Of a DNA stretch of 36,472 nucleotides, positions 8,863 to 17,245 are shown one piece after another (the stretch's first letter is position 1; every line of letters starts with the position of its first letter). The translations under genes and the position numbers were made by a program. Location: positions 1 through 36,472 of the forward strand of contig CANGEZ010000002.1 of the NCBI GenBank assembly GCA_947452875.1, read 5' to 3'. This DNA is from Chitinophagaceae bacterium. Its GTDB lineage: Bacteria; Bacteroidota; Bacteroidia; Chitinophagales; Chitinophagaceae. The notes beneath the pieces are model-generated. The model was given only the letters and a program-made list of their open reading frames with translations, searched no databases and was not told where the DNA came from.

Positions 8863-9615
8863 TTATGCTCCTATGATTTTGTTTACTATAAAATAAAGTA
8901 TTGATGGGCATAACAAGCAACCCATGGCTGTATGAAATGTTGCTGTTAAGGCTCCGTAAGGAACGAGTTTGATATCTGTTGCAGCTAGTCCAGCGGATAC
9001 GCCACTTGTAGAACCAACAACACCTCCAAAAATCATTGCGGATTGAGGGTCGCATACACCAAGCCGCTTCGCAAGGAAAGGTGTTGAGATGGTAACAATA
9101 ACAGACTTAATAACGCCTATGGCTATACTAATGGCAATCACTTCGGATGAAGCACCAACTGCTCCACCTGTAATAGGCCCAACAATGAATGTACAGGCAC
9201 CGCCACCGATCGTAGCAAAACTTTTGGCGTCAGTATATCCCATAGCATAACCTATAGATCCTCCAATCACAAATGCGATTACAGTTCCAATCAACAAACA
9301 GAAAATACCAACCAAGCCGGTCTTTTTAATTTCAGAAAAACTCGCGCCCATGGCAGTTGCGACAATAGCAAAATCTCTCATCATGGAACCACCAAGTATA
9401 GCCAATCCTGAAAATGCAGGAACAGATGCCAAACCTTTTTCACCACCACCAAAATAAGCCAATAACAAACCTACACTAATGGCAATTGCAGCACCAGGTA
9501 TTTTATGATTGGTCAATTTTTTGGAGATAATGTAAGACAAATACATCACGACTCCCACAAATAAGAATGCAAATACCAATCCATTTTTATCTAATATTCC
9601 GGCAAGATCTTTCAT
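8863..9615 (-). CDS. madM: Malonate transporter subunit MadM
   Basis: This 250-residue polytopic membrane protein has about seven hydrophobic segments. Diagnostic stretches include GILDKNGLVFAF at the N-terminus, IVATAMGASFSEIKK, TFIVGPITGGAVGASSEVIA and LAATDIKLVPYGALTATFH, all typical of MadM. MadM with MadL forms a malonate uptake system (malonate:Na+ symport in Malonomonas rubra). The gene follows madL with an 8-bp gap and precedes matA with a 9-bp gap, so all three should be on one transcript. The length fits the family, and the ATG at 9615 starts directly in the conserved N-terminus. Confidence 0.93.
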   Translation of the reverse strand: MKDLAGILDKNGLVFAFLFVGVVMYLSYIISKKLTNHKIPGAAIAISVGLLLAYFGGGEKGLASVPAFSGLAILGGSMMRDFAIVATAMGASFSEIKKTGLVGIFCLLIGTVIAFVIGGSIGYAMGYTDAKSFATIGGGACTFIVGPITGGAVGASSEVIAISIAIGVIKSVIVTISTPFLAKRLGVCDPQSAMIFGGVVGSTSGVSAGLAATDIKLVPYGALTATFHTAMGCLLCPSILYFIVNKIIGA

Positions 9616-9623
9616 CTTTTATT

Positions 9624-9992
9624 TTATTGTTGAGCTTTATTTTTTACATAACTGATGATCAAAGGCACGGTTGCAAAACATACTACAGTTGCGAATATGC
9701 CAACAAGTAGAGCCACCCAACCTCCCGACATTGCCGCCTTTACATTTTGTGAAGCGGACATCGCAACAACCACAGGAATATACATCGTACTCCAGAATAA
9801 CATCCCACTCTCGGTTTCAGGCTTCAAGATGCCTTTCTTTTTGAAGTAATCATTAAAAAGTATTAAAATCAACATGGCAAAACCGACACCACCTAAATTA
9901 CCACTCATACCCAATGATTTTCCTAGTTGATCGCCCAATACATGACCTACTAAAAAACATCCTGCTAAAATGGCTACTCCATATATTTTCAT
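9624..9992 (-). CDS. madL: Malonate transporter subunit MadL
   Basis: This 122-residue membrane protein has four hydrophobic segments. It begins MKIYGVAILAGC and has the family pattern GNLGGVGFAMLILI, ESGMLFWSTMYIPVVVAMSASQNV and a Gly-Gly turn before the last helices, which matches MadL in order and length. It is the small partner of MadM in malonate uptake across the inner membrane. Its position 21 bp after the two-domain esterase and directly before madM and matA places it inside the malonate module of the locus. Confidence 0.93.
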   Translation of the reverse strand: MKIYGVAILAGCFLVGHVLGDQLGKSLGMSGNLGGVGFAMLILILFNDYFKKKGILKPETESGMLFWSTMYIPVVVAMSASQNVKAAMSGGWVALLVGIFATVVCFATVPLIISYVKNKAQQ

Positions 9993-10013
9993 TTGTGTTG
10001 TTTTTTATTTTAA

Positions 10014-11582
10014 TTATTTACCTGTTGTAATTTTATTTACAGATTCTTTGATGGATTTTCCCCATAATTTATATCCTTCGTCATTGTAATGCAATTTATC
10101 ATCGCGATATAATGCAGCATTGGGTTTTCCATCAGCATTTAAAAATTGTTGCCCTGCATCTATATAAAATAAATTCGGTTGTGACGCTGTAAATGTTTTT
10201 ACCAAATTATTCGCCTGTTGAATTTTATCCCACACACTCCATCTTTTTTCGCTTGGCGAAATGGCCAACCATGTTATCGGTGTGGTTGGATATTTTTCAC
10301 GGATGGTTTTTACAATGTATTTATACAATTCCAGAACCTGATCAGGTGATTTGTCTTTTTCTGTTGCCGTGATATCATTTCCTACATAAATGAAAATGGC
10401 TTTGGGTTGATGAGGATATACAATACGCTTGATGTAATAAGAAACGTCTATCAAATTAGAACCGCCAAACCCTCGATGAATGATGTCTTTGTAATCCAAG
10501 TCTATTCTGATATTCTTCCACATTCTGATATAAGAACTTCCTATAAACATAATCGCATTATCAGCATATTTTTCTGCTTTATTCAAACTGTCGAATGTGT
10601 TGATGTCTTTGTCCCAACGAAAAACACCTTCCTCATTTTTACCTTTATTGATTTTGAGTTGGGTGTATAACCAGACCGCCATGGATTGCACACAACTGTC
10701 TTGTTTGGTTTTGTTGTTATCTAGCGTGTGTCCGGTACCGTAGAAAGGACGCCATCCTGTAGCGATTCCCAATGAAAGGCAATGCTGGAAGAGTATGTAA
10801 GGTCCATATTTGAATCCGTGGTAATCATAAGAGCTGTCATAAGGAACGGTCTTGTCTTCTGTTCCTGCAGTATTAAACAAAGGCACATCGCCTTTTTGAA
10901 TCCATTTGTAATCAATCATAGCACCCCATGCATTCATGACACCATTGACTTTGGAAGAATACCCTTCATTACCACTGTTGCCTTCAAGCGTTCCCCATTT
11001 TTTTTGATTAACGGCAGCAGGAATTTCATTTTCGTTCATGTAAGCAATAGCCAAACATGTTTTTGAGCCTGCCGAACTTCCGGTTAAGAATATCTGAGAA
11101 GTATCAATGCCATATTCTTCAGCATGTTTCCTGAAAAAACGAACAGCTGCTCTTCCATCCTGCTGGGCACGATATAAGGCTTCTGCATAATCTTTATTAG
11201 TCTTGGCTTCCTTTCCATCTTCATAACCAGATTTTTCAACACCCAAACGGTAATCTATAGACGCTGTAACATATCCTCTTTTTGCAAAAGAATTGCAAAC
11301 CATCGAACTATAACTACCATTTTTAGAATTGTTTTGAAAACCACCGCCATGTATAAAAATCAACAATGGTCGGTATTTCAAGGTATCTCCTCTGGAAGGA
11401 AAAATGACATCAAGCAATAATTTTTCTTTATCTCCCTTTATATTTATGGCTTCTCCATATTGAACATTGTTTACAGAATCTAAAGATGAAAAAACTTCAT
11501 CTTTAAATCTTTTCTGAGCAATTGTATGATTTGCACAAAAGCAAAACAAAAAAAGTAAAATGGATTTTAAAATCTTCATCAT
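10014..11582 (-). CDS. Secreted two-domain esterase: alpha/beta hydrolase fused to SGNH hydrolase
   Basis: This 522-residue protein has a signal peptide (about 1-22, ending TIAQ). The N-terminal domain (about 30-310) is an esterase-type alpha/beta hydrolase with the oxyanion motif HGGGF (78-82), nucleophile elbow GSSAG with Ser170, a probable acid Asp243 and His285 in GTGH. The C-terminal domain (about 335-520) is an SGNH/GDSL hydrolase with FIGSS (Ser350), RGFGGSN (block II), YVGND with Asn402 (block III) and DKLH with Asp495/His498 (block V). Both sites look intact. The protein should remove ester groups from an extracellular or periplasmic substrate. Its ATG overlaps the matB stop (ATGA) and madL/madM/matA follow, so malonyl half-esters are an attractive substrate. 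Acetyl or aromatic esters remain possible. Confidence 0.85.
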   Translation of the reverse strand: MMKILKSILLFLFCFCANHTIAQKRFKDEVFSSLDSVNNVQYGEAINIKGDKEKLLLDVIFPSRGDTLKYRPLLIFIHGGGFQNNSKNGSYSSMVCNSFAKRGYVTASIDYRLGVEKSGYEDGKEAKTNKDYAEALYRAQQDGRAAVRFFRKHAEEYGIDTSQIFLTGSSAGSKTCLAIAYMNENEIPAAVNQKKWGTLEGNSGNEGYSSKVNGVMNAWGAMIDYKWIQKGDVPLFNTAGTEDKTVPYDSSYDYHGFKYGPYILFQHCLSLGIATGWRPFYGTGHTLDNNKTKQDSCVQSMAVWLYTQLKINKGKNEEGVFRWDKDINTFDSLNKAEKYADNAIMFIGSSYIRMWKNIRIDLDYKDIIHRGFGGSNLIDVSYYIKRIVYPHQPKAIFIYVGNDITATEKDKSPDQVLELYKYIVKTIREKYPTTPITWLAISPSEKRWSVWDKIQQANNLVKTFTASQPNLFYIDAGQQFLNADGKPNAALYRDDKLHYNDEGYKLWGKSIKESVNKITTGK

Positions 11583-13063
11583 GATTCGAATAATTTTTTG
11601 ACATCATTTTTGGTAACCTTACCCATAGCATTTCTTGGCAACTCATCTACAATCAAATATTTCCTTGGAGTTTTATACGCCGCCATTTTTTCTCTGAGCC
11701 ATTTGTTTAATTCATCCGTGTTGATGTTTTCATCTTTATCAACAATGGCTGATACAATCAACTCGCCCCATTCATCATTAGGAATTCCTACAACCGCACA
11801 ATCAGTAATCAATTCATATTTTCTCAGCTCTTCTTCGATTTCCAATGCAGATATTTTATACCCGCCAGATTTGATAATGTCCACTGAATTGCGACCCATG
11901 ATCCTGTAATATCCGTCTTCCACAATCGCTACATCTCCTGTTTTGAACCAACCATCTGCTGTAAATTCTTTTGCAGTGGCTTCTGGTTTTCTCCAATATT
12001 CTTTAAAAACATTTTTGCCGCGCACTAAGATTTCGCCAGATTCTCCAGGTTTAACTTCATGATATTCTTCATTCACCAATTTAACATCTACACCTTCCAA
12101 AGGCTTTCCAATATAACCCGCTCTTCTTTCCTCATGATAGGGATTGCTAATGGCCATTCCGATTTCTGTCATGCCATATCTTTCCAACAACACATGTCCG
12201 CTGATGTTTTTCCATCTTTCCATTACAGAAACTGGCAATGCCGCCGAACCACAAACCATTAATCTGAATTTTGACATACATTCCGTCATTGATTGTTGCT
12301 GCGCCTCAGTTAACGATTCCCAGTAGGTGATGAGTTTGAAATAAATTGTAGGTACTGCCATGAAAACGTTGATGGCTCCTTTTTGAAAAAGTTGGAAGAT
12401 ATGTTCAGCAGAAAATCCGTTTATAAATTCACAAACAGCACCGCTCCATAATGAGCTTGACACCACATTAACGATTCCGTGTACATGATGCAAAGGCAAT
12501 ACGCAAATGGTGTGATCGTTCTGACTCCATTCCCAGGCTTTTACTAAAGTAGAAATCTGCGCTTCGAGATTTTCATGAGTGGTAACCACACCTTTTGGTT
12601 TATTAGTTGTGCCGCTCGTATATAAAATCATGGCGCTTCTTTTGGCATCAATATCAGGTAATGTTTTTGGAGCAACATTGTTTTCATCTCCCAAAACAAT
12701 CAAGCGGATATTTTTTTCAGCAGTAAGGTCTTTCAACAAAGCTTCATACTGAGGTGATACCACAATAATAGAAGCTTCTGTATCTTCAATCACATATTGC
12801 AATGATGGCAACGGATGCGTGAGACACATGGGAACGGTTATACCTCCTGCACGCCAGATGGCCCATTGCACTTTCACATAATCAAAACCAGGGTCTACCA
12901 TAAATCCGATACGCGCTTCATGTAAATCAGCATCAGTTTCGAGCAATAATGATGCAAATTGTTCAGAAGCTTCAAGCAATTGGGCATAACTGTAATCAAC
13001 ACCATTACTGATGATGGCTTTCTTGTTTGTATAACTGATTGCATTGCTGATAATCTCTAACAT
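11579..13063 (-). CDS. matB: Malonyl-CoA synthetase (MatB-type acyl-CoA ligase)
   Basis: The predicted reaction is malonate + ATP + CoA to malonyl-CoA + AMP + PPi in the cytoplasm. The 494-residue adenylate-forming enzyme has the P-loop TSGTTNKPKG (149-158), LPLHHVHG (189-196), ERYGMTE (294-300), TGD (375-377) and PRNAMGK with catalytic Lys482. Residues 296-325 (YGMTE, then SNPY, an Arg pair, GYIGKPLEGV) match the block characteristic of MatB, where Arg contacts the free carboxylate. Neighbouring madL, madM and matA strongly support malonate over other acids. The length is near the usual MatB size. It overlaps the downstream esterase gene by ATGA, which implies coupled translation, and uxaC lies 14 bp upstream. 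Confidence 0.87.
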   Translation of the reverse strand: MLEIISNAISYTNKKAIISNGVDYSYAQLLEASEQFASLLLETDADLHEARIGFMVDPGFDYVKVQWAIWRAGGITVPMCLTHPLPSLQYVIEDTEASIIVVSPQYEALLKDLTAEKNIRLIVLGDENNVAPKTLPDIDAKRSAMILYTSGTTNKPKGVVTTHENLEAQISTLVKAWEWSQNDHTICVLPLHHVHGIVNVVSSSLWSGAVCEFINGFSAEHIFQLFQKGAINVFMAVPTIYFKLITYWESLTEAQQQSMTECMSKFRLMVCGSAALPVSVMERWKNISGHVLLERYGMTEIGMAISNPYHEERRAGYIGKPLEGVDVKLVNEEYHEVKPGESGEILVRGKNVFKEYWRKPEATAKEFTADGWFKTGDVAIVEDGYYRIMGRNSVDIIKSGGYKISALEIEEELRKYELITDCAVVGIPNDEWGELIVSAIVDKDENINTDELNKWLREKMAAYKTPRKYLIVDELPRNAMGKVTKNDVKKLFES

Positions 13064-13077
13064 CTCAATAAATCTTT

Positions 13078-14526
13078 TTAAAAATTAAAATATTCTTTCG
13101 CATTGTGATAGCAAATATTTTGTACAATATTTCCAATCCATTTGGTATCATCGGGCAACAAACCTTTTTCCATTTCGTCGCCAAATAAATTGCATAAAAC
13201 TCTTCTGAAATATTCATGTCTAGAATATGAAAGAAAACTTCTGCTGTCGGTCAACATACCAACAAACGTGCTTACGGTACCCATATTTGATAAAGCGTTC
13301 AATTGCTTTTCAATACCATCTTTCTGATCTAAAAACCACCAGCCCGAACCATATTGCACTTTTCCTTTGGTGATCCCATCATTAAAATTATAACACATTG
13401 CAGCAAACACATCGTTATCTGCAGGATTGATATTGTATAAAATTGTTTTGGCTAATTGACCTTCTTTTTCAAGAGCATTTAAAAAATTTGCTAACGATGA
13501 CGCTTGACTGAAATCCCCAATTGTATCTACTCCCGCATCAGCACCCAATAAACTCAATAACCTTGAGTTGGTATTTCTGAGCGGACCCAAATGAAACTGT
13601 TGTACCCAGCCACGATTGTGATACATTTTGCATAAGGCAAGCAATACTGCACCAGCAAAGTTTCCAGGTGCAGAAAATGATGTAGCATTAGAACCTTGTA
13701 TGAACAATTCGAATTCTTTTTCAAGAGCGGTATTCATTTCAAATTGATCAGGCATTTTTGTTAAGCCATGATCGGAGATACGAGCACCATTTTCATGAAA
13801 ATAATCCATTCGTTTTTCGAGCGCCTCCAGCAATTGAGCAAATGTTGTGATACTCATGTCGGCAGCTTTTTCCAATTGATGGAAATAAGTAATGAAAGCT
13901 TCGCGGTTTCCAATATTGAAAATTTTATCGGGCCTAAAAGAAGGCAAAACATCTATTCCAATGTTATCTGCTTTTATTTTTTTATGATAAACCAAATCAT
14001 CACAAGGGTCGTCGGTTGTACCCACCATTTCTACCTGATAAGAGTTAAGAATGCCTTGAGTAGAATGGGTGTCTTGTTTTAGTATTTCATTGCAATGATT
14101 ATAAATTTTTATTGCATTGTCTTTGTTTAAATATTCATCAATACCAAAACTGTTTTTCAATTCCAATTGCGACCAGTGAAACAAAGGATTGCGAATGGTG
14201 TCCGGAAAACAAGTTGCCCAAGCCATAAATTTCTCTTCATCTGTTGTATCATTTCCAGTTATGAATTTTTCATTTACAGCCAAACCGCGCATGGCTCTCC
14301 ATTTGTAATGATCACCTTTCAGCCAGATTTCGGTAATAGAATCGAATTTTTTATTAGCCGCTATTTGATCAGGGGGTAAATGATTATGGTAATCAATGAT
14401 AGGCATATCTTTTGCAAAGTCGTGATACAACAGTTTTGCTGTTTCATTTTGCAATAAGAAATTATCATTGATAATAGTTCCAGATTTTTTTTGTTTTGTT
14501 CCGTTCGAAAACACAGCATTTTCCAT
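13078..14526 (-). CDS. uxaC: Uronate isomerase (glucuronate isomerase)
   Basis: This enzyme converts D-glucuronate to D-fructuronate, and also galacturonate to tagaturonate, in the cytoplasm. The 482-residue protein has the metal-site motif DYHNHLPP (residues 45-52, His47 and His49), GTTDDPCDDL (169-178), and a C-terminal LTDSRSFLSYSRHEYFRR segment, all hallmarks of UxaC. The length fits the family, with about 25 extra N-terminal residues before the conserved core, as in many Bacteroidota homologues. It is flanked by uxuA (15 bp upstream) and matB (14 bp downstream). Because uxuA and an SDR are present and no uxaA or uxaB is seen, the glucuronate branch is favoured. Confidence 0.94.
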   Translation of the reverse strand: MENAVFSNGTKQKKSGTIINDNFLLQNETAKLLYHDFAKDMPIIDYHNHLPPDQIAANKKFDSITEIWLKGDHYKWRAMRGLAVNEKFITGNDTTDEEKFMAWATCFPDTIRNPLFHWSQLELKNSFGIDEYLNKDNAIKIYNHCNEILKQDTHSTQGILNSYQVEMVGTTDDPCDDLVYHKKIKADNIGIDVLPSFRPDKIFNIGNREAFITYFHQLEKAADMSITTFAQLLEALEKRMDYFHENGARISDHGLTKMPDQFEMNTALEKEFELFIQGSNATSFSAPGNFAGAVLLALCKMYHNRGWVQQFHLGPLRNTNSRLLSLLGADAGVDTIGDFSQASSLANFLNALEKEGQLAKTILYNINPADNDVFAAMCYNFNDGITKGKVQYGSGWWFLDQKDGIEKQLNALSNMGTVSTFVGMLTDSRSFLSYSRHEYFRRVLCNLFGDEMEKGLLPDDTKWIGNIVQNICYHNAKEYFNF

Positions 14527-14541
14527 GTTTAAATATTTAAA

Positions 14542-15720
14542 TTATTTTGATTCCAAAACATTTCTCATGATTCCCAATTCCAGTCCTCTTAATTCTGCAA
14601 GTCCTCTTAATCTTCCAATGGCGGAATAACCCGGATTGGTTTTCTTTTTCAAATCATCCAACATTTGATGTCCATGATCTGGACGCATAGGAATAGAAAT
14701 ATTTCTGCTTTGCATGATGCTTACTATTTCTTTAATCACAGCATACATATCGGCATCTCCTTCCAGATGATTGTCTTCATAGAAATCACCGAATTCATTT
14801 CTTTTGGTATTTCTCAAATGAATGAAATTGATTCTGTCGCCGAATTGTTTTACCATGGCTGGCAAATCGTTGTCTTCTCTTACACCAAAAGAACCAGTAC
14901 AAAAACAAAGTCCATTATTTAAAGAAGGAACTGCATCAATCAATTGTTGAACATCAGCAGCAGTACTCACTACACGAGGCAAGCCCAATAAAGGATAAGG
15001 AGGATCGTCAGGATGTATCACCATCTTCACGTTGCATTCATCTGCTACAGGTACAATTTCACTTAAGAAATAAATCAAGTGAGCACGAAGTTTTGCTGCA
15101 TCGATTCCATCGTATTTATCCAAAGCTGCCTGAAATTCTTCAATAGAAAAACTCTCTTCGCTGCCAGGCAAACCTTTAATCATATTTTGTTTGAGTAATT
15201 GCTTCTCATTATCATTCATCTCGGAAAATCTTTTTGTTGCTCTTTCTATTTCTTCAGCAGCATAATCAGCAACTGCATTTTTTCTTTTCAAAATAAACAA
15301 ATCGAAAGCCACCACTTCTGCTCTTACATACAATAACGCCAAAGAACGGTCGGGCATTTCATAAGCCAAATTGGTTCTTGTCCAATCCATTACCGGCATA
15401 AAATTGTAAGTAACAATATGGATTCCGCACGCACTTAAATTTCTGATAGATTGTTTATAGTTGTTGATATAAATCTGATAATTTTCAGCATGTGTTTTTA
15501 TCGCTTCATGCACAGGAACACTTTCTACAACCGACCATACCATACCAGCAGCTTCAACTTCGGCTTTTCTTTTTTGTATTTCTTCTGTAGTCCATACTTC
15601 ACCGTTAGGTATATGGTGTAATGCGGTTACAACTCCTGCACATCCCGCCTGTCTAATATCCCACAAGCTCACTGGGTCATTCGGACCATACCAGCGCATG
15701 GTTTGTTGCATTTGGTTCAT
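14542..15720 (-). CDS. uxuA: D-mannonate dehydratase
   Basis: UxuA dehydrates D-mannonate to 2-keto-3-deoxy-D-gluconate. The 392-residue protein begins with the family signature [19 protein letters not shown] (residues 8-26) and contains [11 protein letters not shown] (233-243) and MRPDHGHQM (345-353), which carry the metal ligands of the TIM-barrel enzyme. The length matches UxuA (about 390-400). Met1, Met4 and Met8 are all possible starts. I keep the first, though Met4 or Met8 would also retain the signature. KDG kinase and KDPG aldolase, needed for the next steps, are not in the window. Confidence 0.95.
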   Translation of the reverse strand: MNQMQQTMRWYGPNDPVSLWDIRQAGCAGVVTALHHIPNGEVWTTEEIQKRKAEVEAAGMVWSVVESVPVHEAIKTHAENYQIYINNYKQSIRNLSACGIHIVTYNFMPVMDWTRTNLAYEMPDRSLALLYVRAEVVAFDLFILKRKNAVADYAAEEIERATKRFSEMNDNEKQLLKQNMIKGLPGSEESFSIEEFQAALDKYDGIDAAKLRAHLIYFLSEIVPVADECNVKMVIHPDDPPYPLLGLPRVVSTAADVQQLIDAVPSLNNGLCFCTGSFGVREDNDLPAMVKQFGDRINFIHLRNTKRNEFGDFYEDNHLEGDADMYAVIKEIVSIMQSRNISIPMRPDHGHQMLDDLKKKTNPGYSAIGRLRGLAELRGLELGIMRNVLESK

Positions 15721-15797
15721 AATGTATGTTTGTTGTTTGGTGTTTATTGTTTGGTGTTTTTGAATTTTTACTTTTTACTTTTGAATTTTGAATTGTT
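15721..15797. repeat. Low-complexity spacer with 13-base direct repeat
   Basis: This 77-bp gap between the sialate esterase-like gene and uxuA is the longest spacer within the train apart from the hairpin. It contains ttgtttggtgttt twice in tandem (15733-15745 and 15747-15759) followed by T-rich partial repeats (tttttac twice, ttttgaa twice). On the transcribed strand this is an A/C-rich leader before uxuA. It may be unstructured and help initiation, or be simple replication-slippage sequence. No promoter is called. Confidence 0.55.
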
Positions 15798-17243
15798 TTA
15801 CCACTCATCAGTTCGGAACGACGAAGCCGGCAACCCAGCTGTGTTAAACAATTCCCCTTTCACAAAATCTTTCCATGCATACCTTACTGCTATTGGATTT
15901 GGAACCTTTTCACTCCATACATTCAGGGTTCCGTCTGATTGTATTTTTGCGTTTGCTTGATAGAAAATTTTATCCTCGCCGGCTATTTCAAAATTCACGA
16001 GATCATTTCCATAAGTGCTTAAGCCTCTTTCTGCATAATCGAATTTTATGGTGGCAATATTTTTATTAATGAACATTGAATTATAAATTGGACCACAATA
16101 TGAAATTCCTTTATAACCATATGTTTTTGCCAAAGCCCAATACAACAATCGCTGGCTCACTTCTTTTTTATAAGGAGGATGAATAAATGCTTCAGTGCCA
16201 ATGTCTGTAGTGATCGCCATTCCTGAATTAGGAATAATAGCCATGGCTTTCATCTGCGCTTCACGAACTCCTCTTACACTTTTTGTTGTGTCTTTGTTTC
16301 CATAAGGTGCAATTTGTACATAATAAAAAGGCAGGCTATCCTTCGATTGCCAATGCGTTCTCCAGCTCGAAACCATCTTAGGAAGTAGTTTTAAATAACC
16401 TGCCGGATCATAACGATTGGTTTCGCCCTGGTACCAAATAAAACCTTTAATGCCATATCCTGCAAATGGCGCAATCATTCCATTGAATAACGTAGTGGCC
16501 AATTTGTGTTTTTCTTTTGAGGTATCAATCTTGGTAGTATATTCTTTGATATCTTTTGGGAAATCAGTCAAGGATTCAGCATCCATCCAGGTTTGAATTT
16601 TGGTTCCCCCCCAGCTACTAACGATAATGCCTACAGGCACGTTCAGTTTTTTCTGTAACATCGAGCCATACATATAAGCAACCGCACTAAATTCAGAAGC
16701 AACTTCAGTGTTCGACATTTTCCATTCTCCTCCTACAGTATCTACAGGAATTACGTTTGCATTTCTTTTGGTGTCAAAAAGGCGTAGTTGATTGTTATCT
16801 GCTTCCAATAACATTTCATTGGAATTCGCTACCGGCTGATTTTTAAATCCACGCATGGGCATCTCCATATTGGATTGCCCCGAACAGAACCACACTTCCC
16901 CAATCAGTACATTGTTGATGGTAACGGTATCCTTGTCATATATGGTGATGGTATATGGGCCCCCTGCTGTAGGTGTTTTAATAAATGTCCTCCAACTGCC
17001 ACTCCTATCTGATACACAGGCATATTCAAGAATTGGATATTGCTTTGTACCGCCTGTTCTCCATGGACAAGAAATATGAATGATTGAAGAAGGATTGCCA
17101 CTTCCCCATATAGCGACTTGTGTATTCTGCTGTAACACCATGTTATCACTGAACATGGCAGGCATTATGATTTTTGCAAATGAACTGGTTTGTGTCAATG
17201 ACAAAATCAGTATAATGACGATATGATAGTTTCTTTTTTTCAA
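15798..17243 (-). CDS. Sialate O-acetylesterase-like SGNH carbohydrate esterase
   Basis: This 481-residue protein has a signal peptide (about 1-23). It has the family blocks MFSDNMVLQQ (30-39), EVWFCSGQSNMEMPM with Ser124, VSSWGGTKIQTWM (208-220), IWYQGETN (269-276) and IHPPYKKEV with His355. Family enzymes deacetylate sialic acids or acetylated sugars of plant polysaccharides. Oddly, the acidic residue usually three positions before the catalytic His is Ala352, and position 353 is Phe. Only Glu351 is acidic nearby, so activity or specificity may be altered. The gene sits 2 bp downstream of the GH2 gene, suggesting joint action on an acylated glycan. Sialic acid itself is unlikely to be the substrate, as no sialate genes are present. 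Confidence 0.85.
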   Translation of the reverse strand: MKKRNYHIVIILILSLTQTSSFAKIIMPAMFSDNMVLQQNTQVAIWGSGNPSSIIHISCPWRTGGTKQYPILEYACVSDRSGSWRTFIKTPTAGGPYTITIYDKDTVTINNVLIGEVWFCSGQSNMEMPMRGFKNQPVANSNEMLLEADNNQLRLFDTKRNANVIPVDTVGGEWKMSNTEVASEFSAVAYMYGSMLQKKLNVPVGIIVSSWGGTKIQTWMDAESLTDFPKDIKEYTTKIDTSKEKHKLATTLFNGMIAPFAGYGIKGFIWYQGETNRYDPAGYLKLLPKMVSSWRTHWQSKDSLPFYYVQIAPYGNKDTTKSVRGVREAQMKAMAIIPNSGMAITTDIGTEAFIHPPYKKEVSQRLLYWALAKTYGYKGISYCGPIYNSMFINKNIATIKFDYAERGLSTYGNDLVNFEIAGEDKIFYQANAKIQSDGTLNVWSEKVPNPIAVRYAWKDFVKGELFNTAGLPASSFRTDEW

Positions 17244-17245
17244 TT

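Noticed and set aside
11579-13063. Generic fatty-acid or aromatic acyl-CoA ligase
   Set aside because: The MatB-type block around residues 294-325 and the adjacent madL, madM and matA genes favour malonate.
15721-15797. CRISPR-like or regulatory repeat array
   Set aside because: Two adjacent 13-base copies with no spacer of constant length, in simple T-rich sequence.
15798-17243. Sialic acid utilisation locus
   Set aside because: Apart from the family name of this esterase there is no sialidase, NanA, NanE or sialate transporter; the cytoplasmic genes are for uronate and malonate.
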